Source of the DNA: Methanosarcinales archaeon ex4572_44
GTDB lineage: Archaea; Halobacteriota; Methanosarcinia; Methanosarcinales; EX4572-44
DNA length: 14,637 nucleotides
Reading direction: 5' to 3'
Assembly: GCA_002254825.2 (NCBI GenBank)
Contig: NJEL02000006.1
Location: 1 to 14,637 of the forward strand
Below the pieces are notes generated by a model. The model was not told the DNA's origin. It saw only the letters and a program-made list of their open reading frames with translations, and made no database searches. Shown piece after piece: positions 6,757 through 13,296 of the stretch. Within the stretch, counting starts at the first letter, position 1, and each line of letters opens with the position of its first letter. The position numbers and the translations under genes are program-made.

Positions 6757-7445
6757 GCACGACCGCCCCCATCCTGGACCTTTGAGAGATACTCTTTAAC
6801 CATCAGAGGAAATCCTCTGGCATCGACAAAGCGCAGTCCAAGCTCCTCTGACCACCTCTGGATTCCGAGGTCGCTTGCAACAACAGCCGCGTCAAGCTCC
6901 TTTGCAAGCAGCAATACATCGATATCAGGGGCGCTATCAAGAATCCCGTATCGCATCGCTCCCCTGTACTTCTCACGAAACTTACCGATGAGCGAGCCTA
7001 CCACCTCGCGTTCAATCTCAGCCTCTATCTCCTTCCTGCTCGTAGCCCTCGTTGTTGTGAATAGGCAGACCGTTGCAGCTTCCCAAATGATATCTTCGGC
7101 AATCCCCATCCCCTTATTGATACGGGTGCGCATGTGATCCACGTACTCATAAAATATCTTTGAAGGTATCTTTACCTCATAGCGATCAGGAGCCTTCTTG
7201 ACAAGCCACGTGTCAATCTTTGCAAGAGTCGATTCATCACAGTTGTTGTTCCTTGCAAAAGTCATCATCTCATTGTAAACTGAAGGATAAGGAATATAAC
7301 AACTTATACCAAGTAAAAGCCTCGCATCTGCGATCATATCAAGCGTATTCGCCATATAATAGTCCAATGTCCCGTCGCCAACACCCTCTCGCGCATTCGT
7401 ATCGGTAAGGGCACTCGTGTCAAGTACAAATCGCTGCTTAAGCAT
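6753..7445 (-). CDS. RNA ligase partner protein (PIN-like family)
   Basis: The 230-residue protein matches the archaeal family found beside ATP-dependent RNA ligases of the Pab1020/MTH1221 type, called RNA ligase partner protein. It begins with RFVLDTSALTDTNAREG (acidic Asp near residue 9, typical of PIN nucleases), contains CYIPYPSVYNEMM, a helical middle rich in Arg/Lys/Glu, and the closing DSAPDIDVLLLAKELDAAVVASDLGIQRW, where three acidic residues complete a PIN-like site. Family proteins are presumed RNases or RNA-binding partners; direct biochemistry is limited. ATG at 7445 is chosen over the preceding TTG at 7448. The RNA ligase gene itself is not in this window. Downstream, a small membrane-protein gene overlaps by four bases. 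A DUF166 gene lies just upstream on the same strand. Confidence 0.88.
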   Translation of the reverse strand: MLKQRFVLDTSALTDTNAREGVGDGTLDYYMANTLDMIADARLLLGISCYIPYPSVYNEMMTFARNNNCDESTLAKIDTWLVKKAPDRYEVKIPSKIFYEYVDHMRTRINKGMGIAEDIIWEAATVCLFTTTRATSRKEIEAEIEREVVGSLIGKFREKYRGAMRYGILDSAPDIDVLLLAKELDAAVVASDLGIQRWSEELGLRFVDARGFPLMVKEYLSKVQDGGGRA

Positions 7446-7479
7446 CAAATTATAAAAGAGAGTTATGAAGGTAAAAAGA

Positions 7480-8229
7480 TTACTGAACTATACCGAGTGC
7501 ATCATGAACCGCTTTTCTGGTGATATAACCTGCATAATGAAGGATTGTATCATCAAGTTCAACATCCTTGTGCATACTTGCAGTGCACGGATAAGAGTGG
7601 TGCGCACCAGAAATAACCTCGTTCAATGCATCAATATCCTCACACGACTCACCTATCAACTTCTGTGCCACAAAGTATGCACACCCACAGGGATGGCTCT
7701 GCAGAACACGCACACCACTGATGACATCGCCCTCTTTCGTTATCTCAAAAACAGGTCGTCCAATCTTGAAATGCTCCATAAACTCGTGAATTACGCCCTC
7801 GCCCTCCATGTCACAGAACGGCTTGGGAGATGCAAACTCCAGACCATGCTTCGCACACTCCGACTCCAACTGACCCCGAAGACCAGGCGAAACCCATGTT
7901 GGAACCTCCACAGGAGCAATGATCGCCCGTGTAATCTTCGATAGATATGACGGGAGAGCAGTGATAATATCAGGGTGCAGATTGATCGCAACCGTGACAT
8001 CGTGCTCAGGGATACTCGCAGGCAGATACTCGCCCACATCATCAATGAACTCTGGCAGACCAGCCGCAAAAGTATGCAACCCCATAATATCACTGGAGTA
8101 ATCCAGTTCTGGAACATCCCGACAATTGGTACACGCGTCACCGCACGCCGTGCAGAAATCCCGCTCATTCGTGAGATGCCCGAGCAAACGCTTGCCAAAA
8201 CCGCCTTTATAGAGAACATAAATCTTCAA
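7480..8229 (-). CDS. DUF166 family cysteine-rich protein
   Basis: The 249-residue protein belongs to the archaeal/methanogen DUF166 family (recognised from its overall pattern). A four-cysteine cluster CTACGDACTNC (Cys26, 29, 33, 36) lies near the N-terminus, and later come SHPCGCAYFVA and HHSYPCTASM, all conserved-looking and suited to binding a metal or Fe-S cluster. A central Rossmann-like region includes AINLHPDI and APVEVPTWVSPGLR. Early database notes linked the family to thymidylate synthase, but no catalytic motif of ThyA or ThyX is seen and the function is open. The start is TTG at 8229, because GGAGG lies seven bases upstream; a longer ATG-started frame to 8262 lacks such a site. 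It is followed, after about 34 bases, by the RNA ligase partner gene, so co-transcription is possible. Confidence 0.85.
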   Translation of the reverse strand: MKIYVLYKGGFGKRLLGHLTNERDFCTACGDACTNCRDVPELDYSSDIMGLHTFAAGLPEFIDDVGEYLPASIPEHDVTVAINLHPDIITALPSYLSKITRAIIAPVEVPTWVSPGLRGQLESECAKHGLEFASPKPFCDMEGEGVIHEFMEHFKIGRPVFEITKEGDVISGVRVLQSHPCGCAYFVAQKLIGESCEDIDALNEVISGAHHSYPCTASMHKDVELDDTILHYAGYITRKAVHDALGIVQ

Positions 8230-8377
8230 CCAAACTCCTCCACTTCTATAAACAATTATCAAGTTTTTGTTTTAATGAGATAAGAACCTTTCCTGCCATC
8301 TTATTTTGTCTGGATCTTGGATAGGTCTGATACGTTTTTTCAGTGATCGGTAAGAGTTAGACGAAGAGGCGTGGCAA

Positions 8378-8387
8378 ACTTTTATAA
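8378..8387 (+). promoter_or_regulatory. TATA box for the 72-residue protein gene
   Basis: ACTTTTATAA fits an archaeal TATA box. It predicts a start near 8410 and a leader of roughly 75-80 bases. The motif ATCGGTAAGAGTTAG lies 17 bases upstream (8346-8360) and recurs before the ferredoxin promoter. The gene-free spacer 8230-8487 shows nothing else clear. Confidence 0.5.
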
Positions 8388-8487
8388 CCTGTGGGGTTGT
8401 AACACGAAGATTACTGACTGAGAAATCTATTGTGTCAAGTAGAGGAAGAGATTCAATTATTGGTGATCGGTTGTGAGGAGTTATCTT

Positions 8488-8706
8488 ATGGTGTGGTTCA
8501 ACAGCGAGGGTGGCAGGCCGTCAGAGATCACGCAGCGATTGATGTCCATGGGATTCAAGCCGATACAGGGCGCCTATGATTACGTCTATGAATGGGACAG
8601 CAGTGTTGAGGTGGATGAAATCCTTAGATTTGGGGATCGTGTGCAGATGACGCTTTCGGGACTTGGAGTACTATTCAAGCTTGAGACGTTGGACGGATCA
8701 GTATAG
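8488..8706 (+). CDS. Small conserved-looking protein, function unknown
   Basis: This 72-residue protein starts MVWFNSEGGRPSEITQRLMS, followed by MGFKPIQGAYDYVYEWD and a last strand GLGVLFKLETL. The alternating pattern predicts a small alpha/beta domain (about four strands and one or two helices). It resembles small archaeal proteins of methanogens that I cannot name. The ATG at 8488 is chosen over a GTG at 8473, because GAGGAG lies seven bases before it. It has its own TATA box and a long leader. The gene sits just upstream of the ferredoxin-geranylgeranyl reductase operon in the same direction, but a separate TATA box lies between them. No cysteines, signal peptide or membrane segment are seen. 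The YDYVYEWD motif is distinctive and would be good for a search. Confidence 0.75.
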   Translation: MVWFNSEGGRPSEITQRLMSMGFKPIQGAYDYVYEWDSSVEVDEILRFGDRVQMTLSGLGVLFKLETLDGSV

Positions 8707-8771
8707 GATGAAAACATGATCTCATTACACTGAAGTCCTTCATCGGTTGAGAGTTAGCACGATCTGACAAG

Positions 8772-8780
8772 TTTTATATC
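8772..8780 (+). promoter_or_regulatory. TATA box for the ferredoxin-ggr operon
   Basis: TTTTATATC is a good archaeal TATA element; start predicted near 8800, giving a short leader to the ferredoxin ATG at 8825. ATCGGTTGAGAGTTAG lies 14 bases upstream (8742-8757), close to the sequence before the previous gene. Confidence 0.55.
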
Positions 8781-8824
8781 CTGCCTCTGTATATGTTGTG
8801 GCTGAATTTTGTAAGTGGTATCAG

Positions 8825-9004
8825 ATGACGGTCTGTGTTAATCGATACAGGTGTGGTTACTGTGGTGCCTGCGTTGGCGTCTGTCCGAATGCTGCTATTG
8901 AGCTTGTGGAGACATGGGTTTCGGTGAACGATAAGGCGTGTGATGACTGCAGCGCCTGCGTAAGTATCTGTCCGATCGGAGCTCTTGAGGTGAGGGGTGA
9001 GTGA
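8825..9004 (+). CDS. Ferredoxin with two 4Fe-4S clusters
   Basis: The 59-residue protein has two CxxCxxCxxxC motifs, Cys10/13/16/20 (CGYCGACVGVCP) and Cys39/42/45/49 (CDDCSACVSICP), each followed by proline: a clostridial-type 2[4Fe-4S] ferredoxin. It would carry low-potential electrons in the cytosol. I use the ATG at 8825. The frame also extends up to a GTG at 8798, but the promoter spacing puts the RNA start near there. The stop overlaps the GTG start of the geranylgeranyl reductase by four bases, so the two are made together. In Methanosarcina acetivorans a neighbouring ferredoxin is reported to supply electrons for complete reduction of archaeal lipids by the reductase; the same pairing here makes this the likely role. 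Confidence 0.93.
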   Translation: MTVCVNRYRCGYCGACVGVCPNAAIELVETWVSVNDKACDDCSACVSICPIGALEVRGE

Positions 9005-10191
9005 TCAAGGACCGATACGATCTTGTTGTGGTTGGTGCAGGTCCTGCAGGTTCTTCCACTGCAAAAACAGCTGCAAAGGCAGGTTTTGATGTGCTCTTAA
9101 TCGAAAAGCGGCAGGAGATCGGGGACCCGGTGCGCTGTGCAGAGGGAGCTGGTAAGAAAGGGATAAAGAGACACGTCAAGCCTGATCCAAGATGGATATC
9201 TGCCGAAGTTAAAGGCTCACGGATATTTGCACCTGATGGGACAAAGCTTGAGATATCTGAAGAACGCTCAGGAGCCGAGGTCGGTTATGTCCTGGAGCGA
9301 AAGATATTCGATAGAGTCCTTGCAGAGCAGGCCGCAGACGCGGGTGCTGAAGTGATGGTCAAGACGCCTGCCACGGGACTCATCACAAAAAATGGGCAGG
9401 TTGTGGGTATTCGAGGGCGAAGTCTCGGCGAAGCTGTTGAGATCAAGGCAGGGCTTGTCGTGGGAGCTGATGGCGTGGAATCCCTCGTCGGGCGGTGGGC
9501 TGGCATCAACACCACACTTGCCCCATCAGAGATCGAGACCTGTGCCCAGTTTCTGTTGAAGGGAGTCCGCAACGATGATCACTCTGAGTTCTATCTCAGT
9601 AACAGACTTGCACCAGGGGGTTATGCTTGGGTCTTCCCGAAAGGCGATGGGATGGCAAACGTTGGAATTGGGGTGTTGGGTTCGCGCTCAGAGGGCGGCA
9701 TGCCGATTGAACTGTTATCACGTTTTGTCAACGACAAATTCCCCTCTGCAAAAGTGGTCGAGGTCATCGTTGGGGGCGTTCCTGTCTGCGGGCCTATCGA
9801 GAGGACGATCGCAGACGGTCTTATGCTTGTGGGCGATGCTGCACGCCAATCAGATCCACTGACAGGAGGCGGCATCCTGAATGCACTTGACGTCGGTGTG
9901 ATCGCAGGCGAGGTTGCGGCAGGATCGCTTGAAGAGGGAGATGTTTCGAGAGAAGCGCTCGGAGAGTATGAAAAACGGTGGCGAGAGAAGATCGGCGTAT
10001 CTCTTGAACGGTCACTCGTTGTGAAGGAGAGGCTTGTTCAACTGAGCGATGAAGACTTGAACACACTCGCACACTCCATAAAAGATCGAAATATTTCTAA
10101 AATGGGACTCTTTGGGATGGTTTCACTCCTGTTCAAGACAAACCCAAAACTCTTGTGGAGCTTCAGAAAACTATTTAAGAGTAAGGGATAA
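9001..10191 (+). CDS. Digeranylgeranylglycerophospholipid reductase
   Basis: This FAD enzyme saturates the geranylgeranyl chains of archaeal ether lipids. The 396-residue protein shows the N-terminal FAD-binding GAGPAG (12-17) with Glu35 closing the Rossmann motif, then GDPVRCAEG (41-49), typical of archaeal GGRs. YAWVFPKGDGMANVGIG (208-224) is the family lipid-pocket strand motif, and the second FAD contact is LVGDAARQSDPLTGGGI (276-292). Length is normal for archaeal GGR. Start is GTG, overlapping the ferredoxin TGA by four bases. The ferredoxin is its probable electron donor. Paralogous GGR-family proteins act on chlorophyll or menaquinone, but lineage and ferredoxin coupling favour the lipid reductase. 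The gene ends against the convergent zinc-ribbon gene only 20 bases away. Confidence 0.95.
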   Translation: MIKDRYDLVVVGAGPAGSSTAKTAAKAGFDVLLIEKRQEIGDPVRCAEGAGKKGIKRHVKPDPRWISAEVKGSRIFAPDGTKLEISEERSGAEVGYVLERKIFDRVLAEQAADAGAEVMVKTPATGLITKNGQVVGIRGRSLGEAVEIKAGLVVGADGVESLVGRWAGINTTLAPSEIETCAQFLLKGVRNDDHSEFYLSNRLAPGGYAWVFPKGDGMANVGIGVLGSRSEGGMPIELLSRFVNDKFPSAKVVEVIVGGVPVCGPIERTIADGLMLVGDAARQSDPLTGGGILNALDVGVIAGEVAAGSLEEGDVSREALGEYEKRWREKIGVSLERSLVVKERLVQLSDEDLNTLAHSIKDRNISKMGLFGMVSLLFKTNPKLLWSFRKLFKSKG

Positions 10192-10214
10192 GTCCACACA
10201 GGTAGGGGGACTTA
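10189..10214. terminator. Dyad spanning both convergent stop codons
   Basis: TAAGTCC (10189-10195) and GGACTTA (10208-10214) form a 7-bp perfect inverted repeat with a 12-base loop. The outer TAA of each arm is the stop codon of one of the two converging genes. On + it is followed by a T-rich tract (about 10216-10226). It may serve as a shared terminator. Confidence 0.4.
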
Positions 10215-10745
10215 ATCTCTCTTTTTCACATGTGCGAACCTATGAATTGCAGGTAAAAAGTACTTCTTAACGATTCCATCACACCCAGCACATCGTATCA
10301 GAAACCAATCCCCATTTTCTTCTACTATGTAGTTCCGAAAAAGTGAGCCACCACATGTCGGGCATAGATAGTGATTCTCAAAATAGTGATGGTAAAAATC
10401 TAGATTTTCTTCAAGCCACTCAATGTTTGCAAGTAGACGGGTGAGATAACGCCTCCTCGACTCGTTATCCTCTCCCGCAAGTTCACGCATCACACTCTCT
10501 CGGATATGTCTGTGATGTCGCTCAATATCTTGTTTTATCCTGATATAATCGCTCTCATGGATCTTCATATCCCAGAGGTGCATAGCATAACCGCCTTTTG
10601 AATCCTTGGCACTCTGGCTAACGACCTTCAGAAAATATTCACCCATAATATCTTCCATCAGATCGGCACACTCGGTGCATATATCATACCCCTCATATAT
10701 CCTGGTGTCCTGCTCACCACCACAGATCACACAACGCTTCCTCAT
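10212..10745 (-). CDS. Unrecognised protein with two zinc-ribbon-like cysteine pairs
   Basis: The 177-residue protein has CVIC (Cys5, 8) and CTEC (Cys23, 26) at the N-terminus, forming one probable four-cysteine zinc site. CPTC (128, 131) and CAGC (152, 155) at the C-terminus form a second. Between them is a highly charged helical stretch (about 60-125) rich in His, Arg and Glu, such as RHHRHIRESVMRE, with coiled-coil potential. Two separate zinc ribbons joined by a helix suggest a nucleic-acid or protein adaptor. I do not recognise the family. The ATG at 10745 directly follows the end of the DUF22-like gene (23 bases), so the two are likely one operon, read leftward. It converges with geranylgeranyl reductase. 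Confidence 0.75.
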   Translation of the reverse strand: MRKRCVICGGEQDTRIYEGYDICTECADLMEDIMGEYFLKVVSQSAKDSKGGYAMHLWDMKIHESDYIRIKQDIERHHRHIRESVMRELAGEDNESRRRYLTRLLANIEWLEENLDFYHHYFENHYLCPTCGGSLFRNYIVEENGDWFLIRCAGCDGIVKKYFLPAIHRFAHVKKRD

Positions 10746-10768
10746 ACCATACCAAACCCACAGTTAAT

Positions 10769-11185
10769 CTACTCGATTGCAACAGGCGTCTCAGCCACCC
10801 GTGTGAACATTATCGGGAAGACATTGATCACAGCCAATAGATCACCTTTCAAGATCTCACCCGACTGCAAGCCTGTCACATACGCCCTGTCGATCACACG
10901 ATCACACTCCACCGACCTCGCCCCACCCTTCACACCAAGCTTGAGAACCGAGACGATCGGGTGCTGGGTGAACGCACAGGGCATTGCAAGACTATCCCTC
11001 TGCACCAAAACCTCTTCAATATCGACAACCTCAACCCTCCCTTCACCAATCACCACATTCTCATCAGAAATGATCGCCTCCCACTTCGCACGGGTTGCAA
11101 GGGTGAACTCGTACGGCGAAACCCGCATCTTACTCCGGGTCACATCCCCACCATCCTCTGTTACGATGTTCACAATCCAACTCAT
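10769..11185 (-). CDS. DUF22-like protein
   Basis: The 138-residue product, starting MSWIVNIVTEDGGDV, has a beta-rich pattern: VSPYEFTLATRAKWEAIISDE, then IGEGRVEVVDIEEVLV, MPCAFTQHPIVSVLKLG, and a final LKGDLLAVINVFPIMFTRV. This resembles the archaeal DUF22 family from memory (one to three copies of a beta domain), but I could not check it. No catalytic motif is visible. The ATG at 11185 is preferred over the longer frame to 11236: the added residues are Trp/Ser-rich and unlike a protein start, and GGTGG lies upstream of the chosen ATG. The gene is divergent from mcrC, with which it shares a 107-base spacer, and is followed by the zinc-ribbon gene. Confidence 0.6.
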   Translation of the reverse strand: MSWIVNIVTEDGGDVTRSKMRVSPYEFTLATRAKWEAIISDENVVIGEGRVEVVDIEEVLVQRDSLAMPCAFTQHPIVSVLKLGVKGGARSVECDRVIDRAYVTGLQSGEILKGDLLAVINVFPIMFTRVAETPVAIE

Positions 11186-11233
11186 AACAGAAGTCCACCA
11201 CGTCAAACGAGATATAGCTATCGACCACACCCT

Positions 11234-11259
11234 CATCTACCGATAGATGTTTATACTTA
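11234..11259 (+). promoter_or_regulatory. mcrC promoter with adjoining 16-bp dyad
   Basis: TTTATACTTA (11250-11259) is a TATA box, with a start expected near 11280 and mcrC at 11293. Directly upstream is a perfect 6-bp dyad, CATCTA-CCGA-TAGATG (11234-11249). Its position against the TATA/BRE region is suited to a repressor or activator site. A longer, weaker CTATCG/CGATAG pair overlaps it. Confidence 0.45.
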
Positions 11260-11292
11260 GGCAGAGGAGTGTTGGGAGGGTGAGAAGTCTGT

Positions 11293-12081
11293 ATGACAGT
11301 TACCACTGGTATCGGTAGAAAGTGTCAGTATATCGATTGTCGGGCTGAAATGGGTGTTGGGGTGACTGCTGGTGTCGCTCAACGCGGAACCATGAGCCTT
11401 GCACGCAATTATGATGTCCTGGTGATCGGTATGTCTGGGAGCAGGCGGCATGTCTTCAAGCCTGTGTGCGAGATCAGTATGGGGCTTCGGGAACGTGGAA
11501 TTGAACTCAGTGTAATGATACTCCAAACAGGTGAAGGTGTGCCTGTGGACGCTCCTGGCACGATTGCAGTGAAAGCCACTTCCATGCGCCTCACACCGAT
11601 GGAAGTAGAACAGATCAAGCCTGCAAAGGTGGTAATCGTCCATCTTGGTAATGTTCGAACACACATTGTTTATAAGACAAGAATGTTGCTTCGAAATGCT
11701 GACCAGCCCTTCATAGTCGTCTGCCAATCACCTTTAGACTTTGAAGACTTTGCAGAGATTGGCGTCCTCACGAAGTACGTGCGACCCTTGGAGGAAAACG
11801 TTGGAACGCGAGGTTCTGTTGCGGGCGTTGTGACCGATGTTACCCGTGGCGTCCCCTGCCCAGAGCAGAAGATCGATGAGATCACCCGAACAGTCTGGGA
11901 AAACATGCCGCCGCGATACGCTGAACCATCACCAAAGTTTAAAGTTGGCAGCTCTGCACTATATGCTCCAACAGGCACAAAAGGGGTGATCGAAACGATC
12001 GAGGAGAACGACGCTGGAAGATGGGCGAAATTCGAAGAAATCGACCTCTGGTACCACACCAGTAAATTAAAACAGGAATGA
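11293..12081 (+). CDS. mcrC: McrC (Mcr activation/assembly protein) fused to a C-terminal DUF2098-like domain
   Basis: McrC is an accessory protein of methyl-coenzyme M reductase, implicated in ATP-dependent activation of its nickel cofactor F430. Residues about 5-205 match McrC in order: IGRKCQYIDCRAEMGVG, AQRGTMS, SGSRRHVFKPVCEI, LTPMEVEQIKPAKVVIVHLG, ILRN-like MLLRNADQPFIVVCQ and LDFEDFAEIGV, plus the closing PEQKIDEITRTV. Canonical McrC is about 200 residues; this protein is 262. Residues about 215-262 (FKVGSSALYAPTGTKGVIE ... WAKFEEIDLWYHTSKL) form a small beta-barrel-like unit resembling the archaeal DUF2098 family, recognised from memory. GGTGA (11279-11283) lies nine bases before the ATG. 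The gene is not in an mcr operon here: the neighbours are a divergent DUF22-like gene and an aminotransferase 19 bases downstream. Mmp7 is a paralogous alternative, but the length and motifs favour McrC. Confidence 0.88.
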   Translation: MTVTTGIGRKCQYIDCRAEMGVGVTAGVAQRGTMSLARNYDVLVIGMSGSRRHVFKPVCEISMGLRERGIELSVMILQTGEGVPVDAPGTIAVKATSMRLTPMEVEQIKPAKVVIVHLGNVRTHIVYKTRMLLRNADQPFIVVCQSPLDFEDFAEIGVLTKYVRPLEENVGTRGSVAGVVTDVTRGVPCPEQKIDEITRTVWENMPPRYAEPSPKFKVGSSALYAPTGTKGVIETIEENDAGRWAKFEEIDLWYHTSKLKQE

Positions 12082-12100
12082 TCAAAAGCAAACAACAATT

Positions 12101-13207
12101 ATGAAGTTTTCAAGCCGTGTTCGGCATATCGATATATCAGGCATACGGAAGGCGTTTGAAGCCGCTGGGAGCGATGCAATAAATCTTGGGCTTGGACAAC
12201 CAGACTTTGACACACCAGAACACATAAACGAGACAGCAATCAAGGCAATAAAAGACGGATTCACAGGATACACAGAAAACCAAGGGATCCTGGAACTCCG
12301 AGAAGCAGTCTCAGAAAAATTCAGGAGAGAGAACAGGATTAACACAACGCCAGAACAGATCATCGTTACAGCAGGCGCGTCAGAAGCACTCCACCTCGCA
12401 CTCCAAGCGACAATAGAACCGGGCGACGAAGTGCTCATCCCAGACCCGGGATTCGTATCCTACAATGCCCTCACACAGATAGCAGAGGGAATACCAGTGA
12501 GCCTTCCTTTAAGCAAAGATCACACCATAACACCAGACGGAATGGCAGAAGAGATAACACCACACACACGTGCCCTCATAATCAACTCTCCAGCAAACCC
12601 AACAGGAGCCGTGCAAACAGAAAAAGAGATACGAGGCATATGCGAACTCGCAGAAGACCACGACCTCACGATAATCTCTGACGAAGTCTACGAACACATA
12701 ATCTACGAAGGAAGACACGTAAGCCCCGCAGAGTACACAGAGAACGTAATAACCATCAACGCAACATCAAAAACCTATGCCATGACAGGCTGGCGCATCG
12801 GATACACAACTGGACCAACCGAGGCAATCGAAGAGATGGTCAAGATACACCAATACGCACAAGCATGCGCAACCAGCATATCACAAAAAGCAGCACTAGC
12901 AGCACTGACCGGGCCACAGGACTGCATAAAAGAGATGCATCACGAATTCAAAACCAGACGAAGGATACTCATGAATGCCCTGCAGGAGATCGAGATCGAA
13001 TGCACACAACCAAAAGGCGCATTCTACGCATTCCCAAAAATAAGAAACGCAGAAGAAGTAGTCCAACAACTACTCCAACGCGGCGTAATCACAACACCAG
13101 GAACAGCATTCGGAAAACACGGCAGTGGGCACATAAGACTATCATACGCAACAACGCAAGAAAACATACAGAGAGCAATGAGTATAATGAGAGAAATACT
13201 CGCGTAA
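12101..13207 (+). CDS. Aspartate/alanine-type aminotransferase (PLP, class I/II)
   Basis: The 368-residue enzyme is a fold-type I aminotransferase that moves amino groups between amino acids and 2-oxoacids with pyridoxal phosphate. Landmarks are LGLGQPDFDTP (29-39), TAGASEAL (90-97), NSPANPTG (162-169), Asp194 and Tyr197 in SDEVYEH, the Schiff-base Lys224 in SKTYAMTGWRIGY (223-235) and Arg346 in HIRLSYA for the substrate carboxylate. This makes it complete. Substrate specificity (aspartate, alanine or aromatic) is not certain; the archaeal aspartate aminotransferase family is the best fit. It follows mcrC by 19 bases, with no strong Shine-Dalgarno sequence, so it may be read through. The coding strand is strongly A/C-rich (about 73% in the line 12541-12600). 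Confidence 0.92.
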   Translation: MKFSSRVRHIDISGIRKAFEAAGSDAINLGLGQPDFDTPEHINETAIKAIKDGFTGYTENQGILELREAVSEKFRRENRINTTPEQIIVTAGASEALHLALQATIEPGDEVLIPDPGFVSYNALTQIAEGIPVSLPLSKDHTITPDGMAEEITPHTRALIINSPANPTGAVQTEKEIRGICELAEDHDLTIISDEVYEHIIYEGRHVSPAEYTENVITINATSKTYAMTGWRIGYTTGPTEAIEEMVKIHQYAQACATSISQKAALAALTGPQDCIKEMHHEFKTRRRILMNALQEIEIECTQPKGAFYAFPKIRNAEEVVQQLLQRGVITTPGTAFGKHGSGHIRLSYATTQENIQRAMSIMREILA

Positions 13208-13271
13208 AGGAATTTTTGAAAAAACTCTCTATTCAAGTCACTCTATCTCTCATTTAAATAGAGCTTGTTGG

Positions 13272-13280
13272 TATATAAAA
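13272..13280 (+). promoter_or_regulatory. Strong TATA box before the structured RNA
   Basis: TATATAAAA is the best archaeal TATA match in the window. It predicts a start at about 13298-13302, at the beginning of the structured stretch and about 210 bases before thiI. It lies after the aminotransferase stop, downstream of a weak CTCTATT/AATAGAG hairpin (13227-13263) that may end that gene. Confidence 0.6.
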
Positions 13281-13296
13281 ATTTCGTTTTAGTACG

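Noticed and set aside
11257..11727. 156-codon open frame on - opposite mcrC
   Set aside because: It overlaps the McrC coding core and is His/Thr-rich with no plausible start signal.
12865..13257. 130-codon frame on + inside and beyond the aminotransferase
   Set aside because: It is an out-of-frame reading of an A/C-rich gene that contains all PLP-enzyme motifs; extreme Thr/Arg content.
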